Positions 5,901 to 12,230 of a stretch of 12,230 bases of DNA are shown in pieces. Positions within the stretch are counted from its first letter, which is position 1, and the number at the start of each line of letters is the position of its first letter. The stretch is from assembly GCA_023426005.1 (NCBI GenBank), contig JAFABO010000001.1, positions 1 through 12,230 on the forward strand, given 5' to 3'. The notes beneath the pieces were generated by a model that made no database searches, was not told the origin of the DNA, and saw only the letters and a list, made by a program, of their open reading frames with translations. The stretch comes from Bacillota bacterium (GTDB lineage: Bacteria; Bacillota; Clostridia; Acetivibrionales; DSM-1351). Both the position numbers and the translations under genes were made by a program.

Positions 5901-6815
5901 TTACCTGGCTTCACTTAACTCCTGTATAAGCCGTGTGAAATAATCCGGTACCGGTGCTTCAAATTCCATCAGCTTTCCGGTTGCAGGATGCTCAAAGGTG
6001 AGTCTTCGGGCGTGAAGCACCTGCCCCTGGGTATCAAATTTCTGCTTTTTCCTGCCGTATACTGCATCTCCAAGGACAGGGTGATTTATATATGCCATGT
6101 GTACTCTTATCTGATGAGTTCTCCCTGTTTCCAGCTTTAGCTCCAGACAGGTTGCGGAAGGAAACCTTTCCAGCACCTTGAAGTGGGTTACGGCATTCCG
6201 CCCCGACTTCACGTTAACACTCATTTTCTTTCTTTCAACAGGATGTCTGCCTATGGGTGCATCTATTTTACCGGTGTTTTCATATATAATTCCTTCAACC
6301 AAAGCGATATACTCCCTTTTGATATCGTGGGTCTTTAATTTTTTTGAAAGGAATTCATGGGCACGGTTATTTTTTGCTACAACCAGCAGACCAGAAGTAT
6401 CCTTGTCGATCCTGTGCACAATTCCCGGTCTGATAATTCCGTTAATATCGGACAGGCTTCCCCCGCAGTGTTTCATTAATGCATTGACAAGGGTTCCCGT
6501 ATAGTTTCCGGCTGCGGGATGCACTACCATCCCCTTGGGTTTGTTTATAACAATAATATGTTCATCCTCATAGACTATATCCAGAGGAATTTCCTCGGCT
6601 TTTACCTGCAGTACCTCCGCTTCCGGAATCAGAGCGGTTACCCTTTCACCCGCCTTAAGTTTGTAGTTGGATTTGACCCCGACACCGTCGACTGTAATAT
6701 GTCCGTCCTGGCATAGCTTCTGGATATATGACCTGGAATATTCCTCCAGCTTTCCCGCCAGCCATGCATCTATACGTGCTGAGTTTTCATCGCATTCCAG
6801 TATGATTTCTCTCAA
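5901..6815 (-). CDS. RluD/RluA-family rRNA pseudouridine synthase
   Basis: This 304-residue protein converts specific uridines in ribosomal RNA to pseudouridine. An S4 RNA-binding domain (about 13-60, DAWLAGKLEEYSRSYIQKL) is followed by the RluA-type catalytic domain (about 80-295). The catalytic Asp137 lies in HRIDKDTSGLLVVAK; NKPKGMVVHPAAG and ETGRTHQIRVHMA are further hallmarks. It corresponds to the YlyB position in Bacillus, between lspA and pyrR, but its target site cannot be told from sequence. The start is a TTG at 6813-6815 with GGAGG 5 nt upstream; I see no in-frame ATG with an SD nearby. It is probably the last gene of the ymdB-to-rluD group; I see no strong terminator after it. 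Confidence 0.92.
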   Translation of the reverse strand: MREIILECDENSARIDAWLAGKLEEYSRSYIQKLCQDGHITVDGVGVKSNYKLKAGERVTALIPEAEVLQVKAEEIPLDIVYEDEHIIVINKPKGMVVHPAAGNYTGTLVNALMKHCGGSLSDINGIIRPGIVHRIDKDTSGLLVVAKNNRAHEFLSKKLKTHDIKREYIALVEGIIYENTGKIDAPIGRHPVERKKMSVNVKSGRNAVTHFKVLERFPSATCLELKLETGRTHQIRVHMAYINHPVLGDAVYGRKKQKFDTQGQVLHARRLTFEHPATGKLMEFEAPVPDYFTRLIQELSEAR

Positions 6816-6910
6816 ATTTGCCTCCGCTATAAAATATTACTTTTTATTAATAATCATAATAATAGTGCTCCCGGGCATGCCATTTACGGTTAATTTAACT
6901 TTTGTACAAG

Positions 6911-7417
6911 TTATCCTTTTGCATCCTCGTCCGCACCCGGAGCTTCGGATTTCTCTCCAGCTTTAGGCCTGGGCTCCTCTTTATATATAAACAGTATATA
7001 GATTGCAAGCAATATGGTTCCTGCCACAACAAGGCAGTCTGCCAGATTAAAGGTCGGAAATGTATAGCTTCCGAAATGGAACTCCAGGAAATCAATTACC
7101 TTTCCATCATTAAAGATTCTGTCATACAGATTTCCCAGTGCTCCTGCAAGTATTATTGAAAGAGTTGTCCTAAGAAACTTATTCTTATTTTTTATGATTA
7201 CCCCTAAAATCACCAGAGCCACAACAGATACCATAGTGGCCAGCAATACGGTTTTTCCCTCTAAAATGCTGAAGGCCGCACCTTCATTCTCCAAATGCCT
7301 GATATAAAAGAAATTATTGATTACTGTTATAGGATTACCTACAATTGAATCCAAAACCCAAAGCTTTGTCAGCCTGTCCAACACAAATCCTGCAATGATT
7401 ATTAATGCCCAAATCAT
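6911..7417 (-). CDS. lspA: Lipoprotein signal peptidase (signal peptidase II)
   Basis: This 168-residue membrane aspartic protease cuts the signal peptide of prolipoproteins before the diacylglyceryl-cysteine. Four hydrophobic segments are visible (about 2-12, 57-75, 84-96, 128-145). GNLYDR (95-100), VIDF with Asp109 and FPTFNLAD with Asp127 carry the conserved residues, so the catalytic pair is intact. The ATG at 7417 is chosen because GGGAGA lies 5 nt upstream; the frame runs to 7513, but the extra 32 residues are not family-like. A hydrophilic charged tail of about 22 residues (from KEEPRPK) follows the last membrane segment. A lipoprotein gene lies immediately upstream, which could be a functional link or simply chance. 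Confidence 0.95.
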   Translation of the reverse strand: MIWALIIIAGFVLDRLTKLWVLDSIVGNPITVINNFFYIRHLENEGAAFSILEGKTVLLATMVSVVALVILGVIIKNKNKFLRTTLSIILAGALGNLYDRIFNDGKVIDFLEFHFGSYTFPTFNLADCLVVAGTILLAIYILFIYKEEPRPKAGEKSEAPGADEDAKG

Positions 7418-7432
7418 ATAGTCTCCCATCCC

Positions 7433-7445
7433 GCTGCTTTGCAGC
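7433..7445 (-). repeat. GC hairpin just upstream of the lspA SD
   Basis: Perfect 5-bp arms (7433-7437 and 7441-7445, GCTGC/GCAGC) with a 3-nt loop. After the hairpin the transcript reads GGGAT and then the lspA SD GGGAGA, again a 5-nt gap as for carB and pyrF. Confidence 0.5.
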
Positions 7446-7463
7446 CCATAAGTAGTAAGTAAT

Positions 7464-7485
7464 GAAAACCCTGCGGAAGGTTTTC
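7464..7485 (-). repeat. Inverted repeat between the solute-binding gene and lspA
   Basis: Perfect 7-bp arms (7464-7470 and 7479-7485, GAAAACC/GGTTTTC) with an 8-nt loop. It lies about 75 nt after the preceding stop and about 47 nt before the lspA start. The downstream bases (ATTACTTAC) are not a T-tract, so I do not call a terminator. Confidence 0.45.
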
Positions 7486-7559
7486 CCAGGCCTGAAAAGA
7501 ACATATAATGCACTCAATATCTTTCCACGCTGTGTCTCCGTCCGCCGCCGGCTTTTAAA

Positions 7560-9266
7560 TTACGGTAAATACCATTTTGTAATGTCATTATACTTATTCC
7601 ACACATAAGGATTGACCGTACCCTTGATGTTCCTGCTGTACATCATACCGTCATTGAGAAAATACAAGCCTATATATGGCCTGTCATCCAGTATGGTATT
7701 TAATAATTTAGTAAATATATTTCTTTGTGCATCCGGATTGTTCTCTGCCAATATCTGCTGCAGATATCCGTCAACTTCAGGGTTGCTGTAGCCTGCCACA
7801 TTAAGACCCGATTGAATCTCTGCCGTGGAATATGCAAAGGATAAATCCGGTACTGATGAAATTCTATATCCCGATAATGCCAGATCGTATGTTCCGGTTT
7901 TTAGTGCATTTTTATAGGCATCCCAGGGAAGTTTTGCCACCTGGACCGTTATACCGTTTTTCCCAAGCTGTGAGGCAATTTCCGAAGCGGTATTAAATCT
8001 CAAGGAATTCTCCTGGTTTACTATCAGCTTTAATGTCAGTGCTTTCCTGTTTGTCTTATTGACATACTTATTTTTAGAATCCAGCACATATCCGCTCTGG
8101 TTCAAAAATTCCTTAGCCTTGCTCAAAGCGTCCTTCTCATTAAAATCCACAAGCTGATAGACCCAGGAATTGGGGACGACAGGCAATTCTGCCGGCACGG
8201 CTATGCCTGTCGCAGCTTCATCTACCAGCTTCTTTTTATTTATTAAATAATTAAGAGCATTTCTGAGGCGCTTATCTGTCAAAGGACCCTTTTTGATATT
8301 TAAGGTTAAAAACTCATAATTTCTGCTCTCAAACCGCTTCAAATTCATATCGGTGCGGCCTATATACTTTCTATATTCGCTGTACTGAGCCGGCAGTACA
8401 TCAATATCTCTTGCCTGGAAGCCTGCGTTTGCACTGTCAATGTTTTTAAAAACCTTTATCTCGATATTGGACAGATAAGGCAGCTTCAACGGAGCTTTTT
8501 TTATATCGGGATTTAAGTTTTCAGTACTGTTCCCAGATGAATTGTTTGAGGCTTCACTTGCTGCGGCCTCAGCATTCCACCAGTTTTCATTGAGCTTCAA
8601 TTTAACTCCGGTCTTGGCATCATAGGAATTGAAGCTATATGGGCCGGTTCCTACAGGTGTAAAATTTGCCTTTGAACTTTTATCGGTCAGCTTCTCATTT
8701 ACAAAGTGATGTGCCGGAATAACAGGAAAAGTCAGTTCATTTTTTATTAAAGAATATGGCTGTTTCAGTTTTATTATAACGCTGTTCCCGCTTGCCGCCG
8801 CCGACTCAATGTGTTTTACATTGGCTGAATACACACTGCTGATCTTTGTGTCTAATAATGTATTGACAGTAAATACAACATCCTCTGCTTTAAACGGCAT
8901 TTTGTCATGCCATTTTATATTTTCTCTCAGGTGAATTGTCAAGGTCAGGCCATCGGCTGACAGCGAGGAACTTTTGGCAAGTACCGGAGCAGGCCGCTGA
9001 CTGCTGTCCAGAGCATAAAGGCCTTCAAATACCAATCCCAGAAAATCCTGAACATGTACATTATTTGTAAGAACAGGGTTAAGGGTATCCACCGGAGTGG
9101 TAAAAAGCCTGATTGCCCCCCCTTTAACGGGTCCTCTATCTATAACATCGTATTTATCCTCATATACATCGTCCTCTACCGGCCTGTTCCTCTCCAGATT
9201 CACCGTACAGGCGCTCAGGAGTATGCTTATGATAAATAATATTGATAATTTCCTGATTGTTTTCAT
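7560..9266 (-). CDS. Peptide/nickel-type ABC transporter solute-binding lipoprotein (family 5)
   Basis: This 568-residue lipoprotein should bind a substrate outside the membrane and deliver it to an ABC permease. The signal peptide ends in the lipobox LLSAC with lipidated Cys20. The family 5 (SBP_bac_5) fold is indicated by LRENIKWHDKMPFKAEDVVF (about 113-132), PVGTGPYSF (204-212) and LTDKRLRNALNYLINKKKLVDE (about 329-350). A Ser/Asn/Ala-rich insert lies at about 231-252. Oligopeptides are the commonest ligand, but nickel or other substrates are possible; ligand cannot be read here. No permease or ATPase gene is adjacent, so it is an orphan binding protein or works with a transporter elsewhere. 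The ATG at 9266 has GGAG 6 nt upstream. It sits between the laccase-domain gene and lspA, which encodes the peptidase that would mature it. Confidence 0.88.
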   Translation of the reverse strand: MKTIRKLSILFIISILLSACTVNLERNRPVEDDVYEDKYDVIDRGPVKGGAIRLFTTPVDTLNPVLTNNVHVQDFLGLVFEGLYALDSSQRPAPVLAKSSSLSADGLTLTIHLRENIKWHDKMPFKAEDVVFTVNTLLDTKISSVYSANVKHIESAAASGNSVIIKLKQPYSLIKNELTFPVIPAHHFVNEKLTDKSSKANFTPVGTGPYSFNSYDAKTGVKLKLNENWWNAEAAASEASNNSSGNSTENLNPDIKKAPLKLPYLSNIEIKVFKNIDSANAGFQARDIDVLPAQYSEYRKYIGRTDMNLKRFESRNYEFLTLNIKKGPLTDKRLRNALNYLINKKKLVDEAATGIAVPAELPVVPNSWVYQLVDFNEKDALSKAKEFLNQSGYVLDSKNKYVNKTNRKALTLKLIVNQENSLRFNTASEIASQLGKNGITVQVAKLPWDAYKNALKTGTYDLALSGYRISSVPDLSFAYSTAEIQSGLNVAGYSNPEVDGYLQQILAENNPDAQRNIFTKLLNTILDDRPYIGLYFLNDGMMYSRNIKGTVNPYVWNKYNDITKWYLP

Positions 9267-9323
9267 AATCCTCTCCGTACTTCAGTCTTTTCCTGTGAGC
9301 TTTTTCAAATTGCTTTCAGTTTC

Positions 9324-10160
9324 TCAGGTTGTCTCCCTGAGCATCATTATGGCAGCGAGGCTTCCGGTTTTTCCCCGGTCCCCTCTATAGGAGAAAAACA
9401 CATCATTATTGCATTTCGTACAGGTATGGCTTAACAGTATGTTTTTTTCCTGCACACCGTAATCAGTCAACACCCGTTTGATTATCTGCTGCAGATTGAT
9501 ATGATACTTTTCATTAAACCTGTCTATGTATATATCACACCATGGGTATTTGTTTATAAAAAGCTCATACACCTCCGCTCCGACTTCAAAGCAGTTTTTG
9601 CATATTGAGGGTCCGACAGCAACCTGCAGGTCCTCCATATTGCTTTTATACCTTTCCTGCATAAGCCTCAGTGCTTCCAGAGATATATTTGCCAAAGTGC
9701 TCTTCCATCCTGAATGTACTGCTGTGATGGCTTTTTTTACAGGATCCAGCATCAGTACAGGTACACAGTCGGCGTAAAATGTTACCAGAGGTATACCCGG
9801 CACATCGGTGGTAAGCCCATCGCAGCCTATAATATCACTTTCCCTGGTCAGTCCCTTTCCGGCGTCCTCTGAACCAACATACCTTATTTTATTGCCATGC
9901 ACCTGATTGGAAAGCACTATTTTATCAAAATCAACTCCGGTTGCTCCGGCTATTATACGGTAATTGGCCAATACATTTTCCCTGCTGTCATTTCTGTTAA
10001 AACTGAGATTAAGTGAGGTACATTCACCTGAACTGACTCCGCCAAGCCTTGTAGTAAAACAATGGGTTAACATGTCCTGATAGTTTTTCAGATTTCTGAA
10101 CTGCAAATATTTTAAATCGGATTTCTTTTGCACGATAATTCTGTCATTACTTTCTACCAT
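9324..10160 (-). CDS. Laccase-domain (YlmD/YfiH, PgeF family) protein
   Basis: This 278-residue protein belongs to the family once called multicopper polyphenol oxidase. Members have been shown to bind zinc and act on purine nucleosides (adenosine deaminase/phosphorylase activity), and the E. coli member has a role in peptidoglycan editing. Family motifs are in order: TTRLGGVSSG (36-45), NQVHG with His88, YADCVPVLMLDP with Cys132, AVHSGW with His149, and GPSICKNCFEVG (183-194). The three metal ligands are therefore kept. The ATG at 10160 is preferred because GGAGG lies 5 nt upstream; an ATG at 10172 would contain that SD. It starts 28 nt after ymdB, so the two are probably co-transcribed. Which reaction is relevant here is uncertain. 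Confidence 0.9.
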   Translation of the reverse strand: MVESNDRIIVQKKSDLKYLQFRNLKNYQDMLTHCFTTRLGGVSSGECTSLNLSFNRNDSRENVLANYRIIAGATGVDFDKIVLSNQVHGNKIRYVGSEDAGKGLTRESDIIGCDGLTTDVPGIPLVTFYADCVPVLMLDPVKKAITAVHSGWKSTLANISLEALRLMQERYKSNMEDLQVAVGPSICKNCFEVGAEVYELFINKYPWCDIYIDRFNEKYHINLQQIIKRVLTDYGVQEKNILLSHTCTKCNNDVFFSYRGDRGKTGSLAAIMMLRETT

Positions 10161-10188
10161 ATCCGCCTCCATATGCGCGCAATTTTAG

Positions 10189-10983
10189 CTACACCAGCCG
10201 CTGCTCATCTAAAAGCTTGCTGATCCGCTCTATCTTAACAGCCTTACCGGTTTTATCATCAACTTCCAGATAAATAGCACAAAATTGTACCCGCCCCTTG
10301 GCAACCTCAAATTTTTGAGGCATTCTGGTAATGAATCTTTCAATTATCAATTCCTTATCAACGCCGATAACTCCGTCGTATGGGCCGGTCATTCCCACAT
10401 CTGATATAATTGCCGTTCCAAAGGGCAGAATCCTTTCATCAGCTGTCTGGACATGTGTGTGCGTACCGGCCAGACAACAGATCTTTCCGTCCAGATACCA
10501 GGCAAGCGCGCATTTCTCCGAAGTTGCTTCTGCATGCATGTCAACAAAGACAACCTTTGTTTTTGATTTTATTATCTGCAATTCTCTGTCGGCTGTGAGG
10601 AATGGACAGTCAATGCTATCCATATACACTCTTCCCATCAAATTCAGTACCGCCAGCTCCCTGCCATTTGATTTCAGTATTGTATGCCCCCTTCCCGGTA
10701 CACTATCCGGAAAGTTTGCAGGTCTGATTATTTTGTCATCTGAATCAATAAAATTCAGAATTTCTTTTTTTGACCAGGTGTGATTGCCCATTGTAATGCA
10801 GTCCACTCCGGCCTTATATAGTTCCTGCGCTATAATATATGTTATTCCGCTGCCCGCGGCACAGTTCTCCCCGTTTGCAATACAAAAATCTATGTCAAGT
10901 TCCCTTTTCAATTGTGGTACACATTCCTTTACAGCCTTTCTTCCCGGGTTTCCATAAATATCCCCAATAAAAAGTATCTTCAA
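10189..10983 (-). CDS. ymdB: YmdB-family metallophosphoesterase (cyclic-nucleotide phosphodiesterase type)
   Basis: This 264-residue cytosolic metallophosphoesterase (TIGR00282 family) matches B. subtilis YmdB, which hydrolyses 2',3'-cyclic nucleotides and affects the choice between motility and biofilm. All metal ligands are seen: Asp8 (GDIYGNPGR), Glu39/Asn40 (NGENCAAGSGI), Asn67/His68 (MGNHTW), a His in VDMHAEATSEK (about 150), and the His pair in AGTHTHVQTAD (about 175 and 177). The start is TTG at 10981-10983, with GGAGG 7 nt upstream; the nearby ATG is out of frame and stops after two codons. Length is standard. It follows rny, as in Bacillus and many other Firmicutes, but here a strong terminator and a structured 351-nt spacer separate them. 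Confidence 0.93.
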   Translation of the reverse strand: MKILFIGDIYGNPGRKAVKECVPQLKRELDIDFCIANGENCAAGSGITYIIAQELYKAGVDCITMGNHTWSKKEILNFIDSDDKIIRPANFPDSVPGRGHTILKSNGRELAVLNLMGRVYMDSIDCPFLTADRELQIIKSKTKVVFVDMHAEATSEKCALAWYLDGKICCLAGTHTHVQTADERILPFGTAIISDVGMTGPYDGVIGVDKELIIERFITRMPQKFEVAKGRVQFCAIYLEVDDKTGKAVKIERISKLLDEQRLV

Positions 10984-11001
10984 CGCATTTCCTCCAAAAA
11001 T

Positions 11002-11029
11002 ATTATATAGGTTATTCCGTTCAAGTCAA
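11002..11029 (-). promoter_or_regulatory. Candidate promoter P2 of ymdB
   Basis: On the minus strand TTGACT (11024-11029) and TATAAT (11002-11007) are 16 nt apart, close to sigma-A consensus. Transcription would start close to the ymdB SD, giving a very short leader. The -35 lies in the outer end of the long inverted repeat at 11023-11077, so a protein bound to that repeat would affect it. Confidence 0.5.
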
Positions 11030-11077
11030 TTACTATCGGCTGGAAGACGAAGGCTTTCAGCCGATAGTAATTGACTT
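11023..11077 (-). repeat. Long perfect inverted repeat in the ymdB leader
   Basis: Two exactly complementary 20-base arms (11023-11042 and 11058-11077) are separated by 15 nt. In the minus-strand RNA three further pairs (AAG/CUU) can form after one A-C mismatch, leaving a 7-nt loop. It is the longest perfect repeat I found in the window. No T-tract follows on either strand, so it is not a standard terminator. It may be an operator, an RNase processing site or a small remnant element; I cannot tell which. Confidence 0.75.
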
Positions 11078-11094
11078 TGGTAAGCACAAATAAA

Positions 11095-11118
11095 GCCGGA
11101 CATTCTAATCTGTCCGCT
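11095..11118 (-). repeat. Hairpin at the predicted 5' end of the P1 transcript
   Basis: Six-bp perfect arms (11097-11102 and 11111-11116, CGGACA/TGTCCG) enclose an 8-nt loop. On the minus strand the stem can instead pair as AGC-GGACA with TGTCC-GGCT around one bulge. TTTATTT follows, so a weak early terminator is possible, but the run is interrupted. It begins only 2 to 3 nt after the start expected from the P1 -10 box, a position known to stabilise messages. Confidence 0.4.
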
Positions 11119-11126
11119 AATATATT

Positions 11127-11135
11127 ATTATACCA
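11127..11135 (-). promoter_or_regulatory. Candidate promoter P1 of ymdB (extended -10)
   Basis: The minus strand reads TGGTATAAT, a perfect TATAAT with the extended TG. No good -35 is seen at 17 nt; TTGTAT lies 15 nt upstream. Transcription would start near 11120 and give a leader of about 137 nt containing two hairpins. Confidence 0.5.
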
Positions 11136-11271
11136 TTAACAATTGTAATACAAAACACTAAATAGGTCAGAATTTATTTTCTCACTGTAAAGTATGCCTG
11201 AAGAGACTGATATTGATATTGGAAGTTGATGGTAAATTCCCAAGCCAGTTCAATAGCCCATAGCCTACAAC
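11136..11271. other. Spacer without recognised content
   Basis: Between the rny terminator and the P1 -10 box I see no open frame with an SD, no RNA gene and no clear repeat. The only pattern is a short direct repeat, GATATT, near 11208-11219. Confidence 0.4.
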
Positions 11272-11303
11272 AAAAAAGCGTGGGGGTTTCCCCCACGCTT
11301 TTT
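11272..11303 (-). terminator. Intrinsic terminator after rny
   Basis: A 9-bp GC-rich stem (11278-11286 with 11290-11298, GCGTGGGGG/CCCCCACGC) and a 3-nt loop are flanked by A runs and T runs that extend the pairing. On the minus strand six T follow the stem. It begins about 31 nt after the rny stop. It is symmetrical enough to work in both directions, but no convergent gene is present. Confidence 0.93.
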
Positions 11304-11334
11304 CTGCTATAACCAACCTAAAGGTCCGTATAAA

Positions 11335-12230
11335 TTACTTAGCATATTCAATAGCTCTTGTTTCCCTGAGCAGAGTAACCTTTATCTGTCCGGGATATTC
11401 AAGTTCATCTTCTATCTTTTTAACTATTTCTCTGGCTTTGAGTACGATATCTGCATCATTTACAACTTCAGGTTTTACCATGATTCTTATTTCTCTGCCC
11501 GCCTGAATTGCAAAACACTTTTCAACTCCTTCAAAGGAATTTGCAATTTCTTCAAGCTTCTCGAGACGTTTGATGTAAGACTCAAGAGTTTCTCTTCTGG
11601 CCCCGGGTCTTGCAGCAGAAATTGAATCCGCAGCCTGTACCAGTACCGAAACTATACTTGTAGCTTCAACATCACCGTGGTGGGAAAGGATAGCATTTAC
11701 AACATCAGCGCCTTCTTTATATTTCTTGGCTACATCGGCACCGATAGTAACGTGTGATCCTTCAACCTCATGGTCGATAGCCTTACCAATGTCATGGAGC
11801 AAACCGGCTCTCTTTGCAAGAGGAACATCAACGCCCAGCTCAGCCGCCATAATTCCGGCCAAGTGCGATACCTCTATTGAATGGTTAAGTACGTTTTGTC
11901 CATAACTAGTTCTGAATTTCAATTTACCCAGTAATCTTATAAGCTCAGGATGCAAACCGTGAACACCTGTTTCAAACGCGGCGTTGTCACCCTCCTGACG
12001 AATGGTATTATCAACTTCCTTCTTGGCTTTTTCTACCATTTCTTCAATCCTTGCAGGATGAATCCTCCCGTCAAGTATAAGCTTTTCCAGTGTCAATCTT
12101 GCGACCTCTCTGCGTATCGGGTCAAACCCGGACAATATTACCGCTTCCGGTGTATCATCAATAATCAGGTCAATTCCTGTTAATGTCTCGAGAGTTCTGA
12201 TATTTCTTCCCTCACGGCCAATTATTCTTC
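11335..12230 (-). CDS. rny: Ribonuclease Y, C-terminal part
   Basis: About 298 C-terminal residues of RNase Y are visible; the N-terminal membrane anchor and coiled coil (the full protein is usually about 510-520 residues) lie beyond 12230. The visible part starts in the KH RNA-binding domain (RIIGREGRNIRTLETLTG) and runs into the HD hydrolase domain, with NHSIEVSHLAG and GLLHDIGKAIDHE giving the His-Asp metal site and LSHHGD further on. It ends ...RAIEYAK, as is usual. RNase Y is a membrane-tied endoribonuclease that starts mRNA decay and some processing in Firmicutes. The frame is open to the window edge with no internal start needed. It is followed by a strong terminator and then ymdB. Confidence 0.96.
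   Translation of the reverse strand, partial: RIIGREGRNIRTLETLTGIDLIIDDTPEAVILSGFDPIRREVARLTLEKLILDGRIHPARIEEMVEKAKKEVDNTIRQEGDNAAFETGVHGLHPELIRLLGKLKFRTSYGQNVLNHSIEVSHLAGIMAAELGVDVPLAKRAGLLHDIGKAIDHEVEGSHVTIGADVAKKYKEGADVVNAILSHHGDVEATSIVSVLVQAADSISAARPGARRETLESYIKRLEKLEEIANSFEGVEKCFAIQAGREIRIMVKPEVVNDADIVLKAREIVKKIEDELEYPGQIKVTLLRETRAIEYAK

Noticed and set aside
6895..7095. A 66-residue minus-strand frame inside lspA
   Set aside because: It overlaps the conserved catalytic region of lspA in another frame and has no SD or family resemblance.
7335..7517. A 60-residue minus-strand frame overlapping the 5' end of lspA
   Set aside because: It is out of frame with lspA, starts at a non-ATG codon without an SD, and its sequence looks like a frame-shifted reading of the hydrophobic lspA start.
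4818..7550. TCCGCCGCCG shared by the pyrR-pyrB spacer and the spacer before lspA, considered as a repeat element
   Set aside because: Only 10 bases of low-complexity triplets match; flanks do not align.
1..12230. Search for CRISPR arrays, tRNA/rRNA genes, insertion sequences, phage genes or defence systems
   Set aside because: No regularly spaced repeats, transposase motifs or RNA-gene signatures were seen; nearly all coding space is taken by conserved housekeeping genes.

Overview
This window carries conserved housekeeping genes, and every gene I can support lies on the minus strand. It reads like a low-to-moderate-GC Firmicute of the class Clostridia. The supporting signs are strong GGAGG-type Shine-Dalgarno (SD) sites, occasional TTG starts, a PyrR-regulated pyr operon, the rny-ymdB pair, and lspA-rluD placed directly upstream of pyrR as in Bacillus. 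I would guess a cellulolytic (Ruminiclostridium-like) Clostridium, but genus-level assignment is inference only.

In the direction of transcription (from high to low coordinates): the 3' part of rny (RNase Y) ends at 11335 and is followed by a strong intrinsic terminator. A 351-base spacer then holds two candidate promoters, a short 5' hairpin and a long perfect 20-bp inverted repeat. Next come ymdB (phosphodiesterase), a YlmD/YfiH-type laccase-domain gene, a peptide-type ABC transporter lipoprotein, lspA (lipoprotein signal peptidase) and an RluD-family pseudouridine synthase. Spacing suggests these five are co-transcribed.

After 5901 a new unit begins with its own promoter and a textbook PyrR attenuator: PyrR-binding loop, antiterminator and terminator. 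It is followed by pyrR-pyrB-pyrC-pyrF-carA-carB, with carB cut by the window edge. These encode the regulator, aspartate carbamoyltransferase, dihydroorotase, OMP decarboxylase and both subunits of carbamoyl-phosphate synthetase. The dihydroorotate dehydrogenase genes (pyrD/pyrK) and pyrE are not in view and may lie beyond carB. The uracil permease gene pyrP, found between pyrR and pyrB in Bacillus, is absent.

I see no mobile element, CRISPR array, tRNA, rRNA or defence system. The main unexplained signal is in the spacers. Every gap in the pyr operon carries its own inverted repeat, unrelated in sequence to the others. In at least three genes (carB, pyrF, lspA) a compact GC-rich hairpin ends exactly 5 nt upstream of the SD. 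None is followed by a T-tract, so these are not ordinary terminators; they may shape mRNA processing, segment stability or translation. All start-site choices, pairings and promoters were read by eye; no folding or database search was run.
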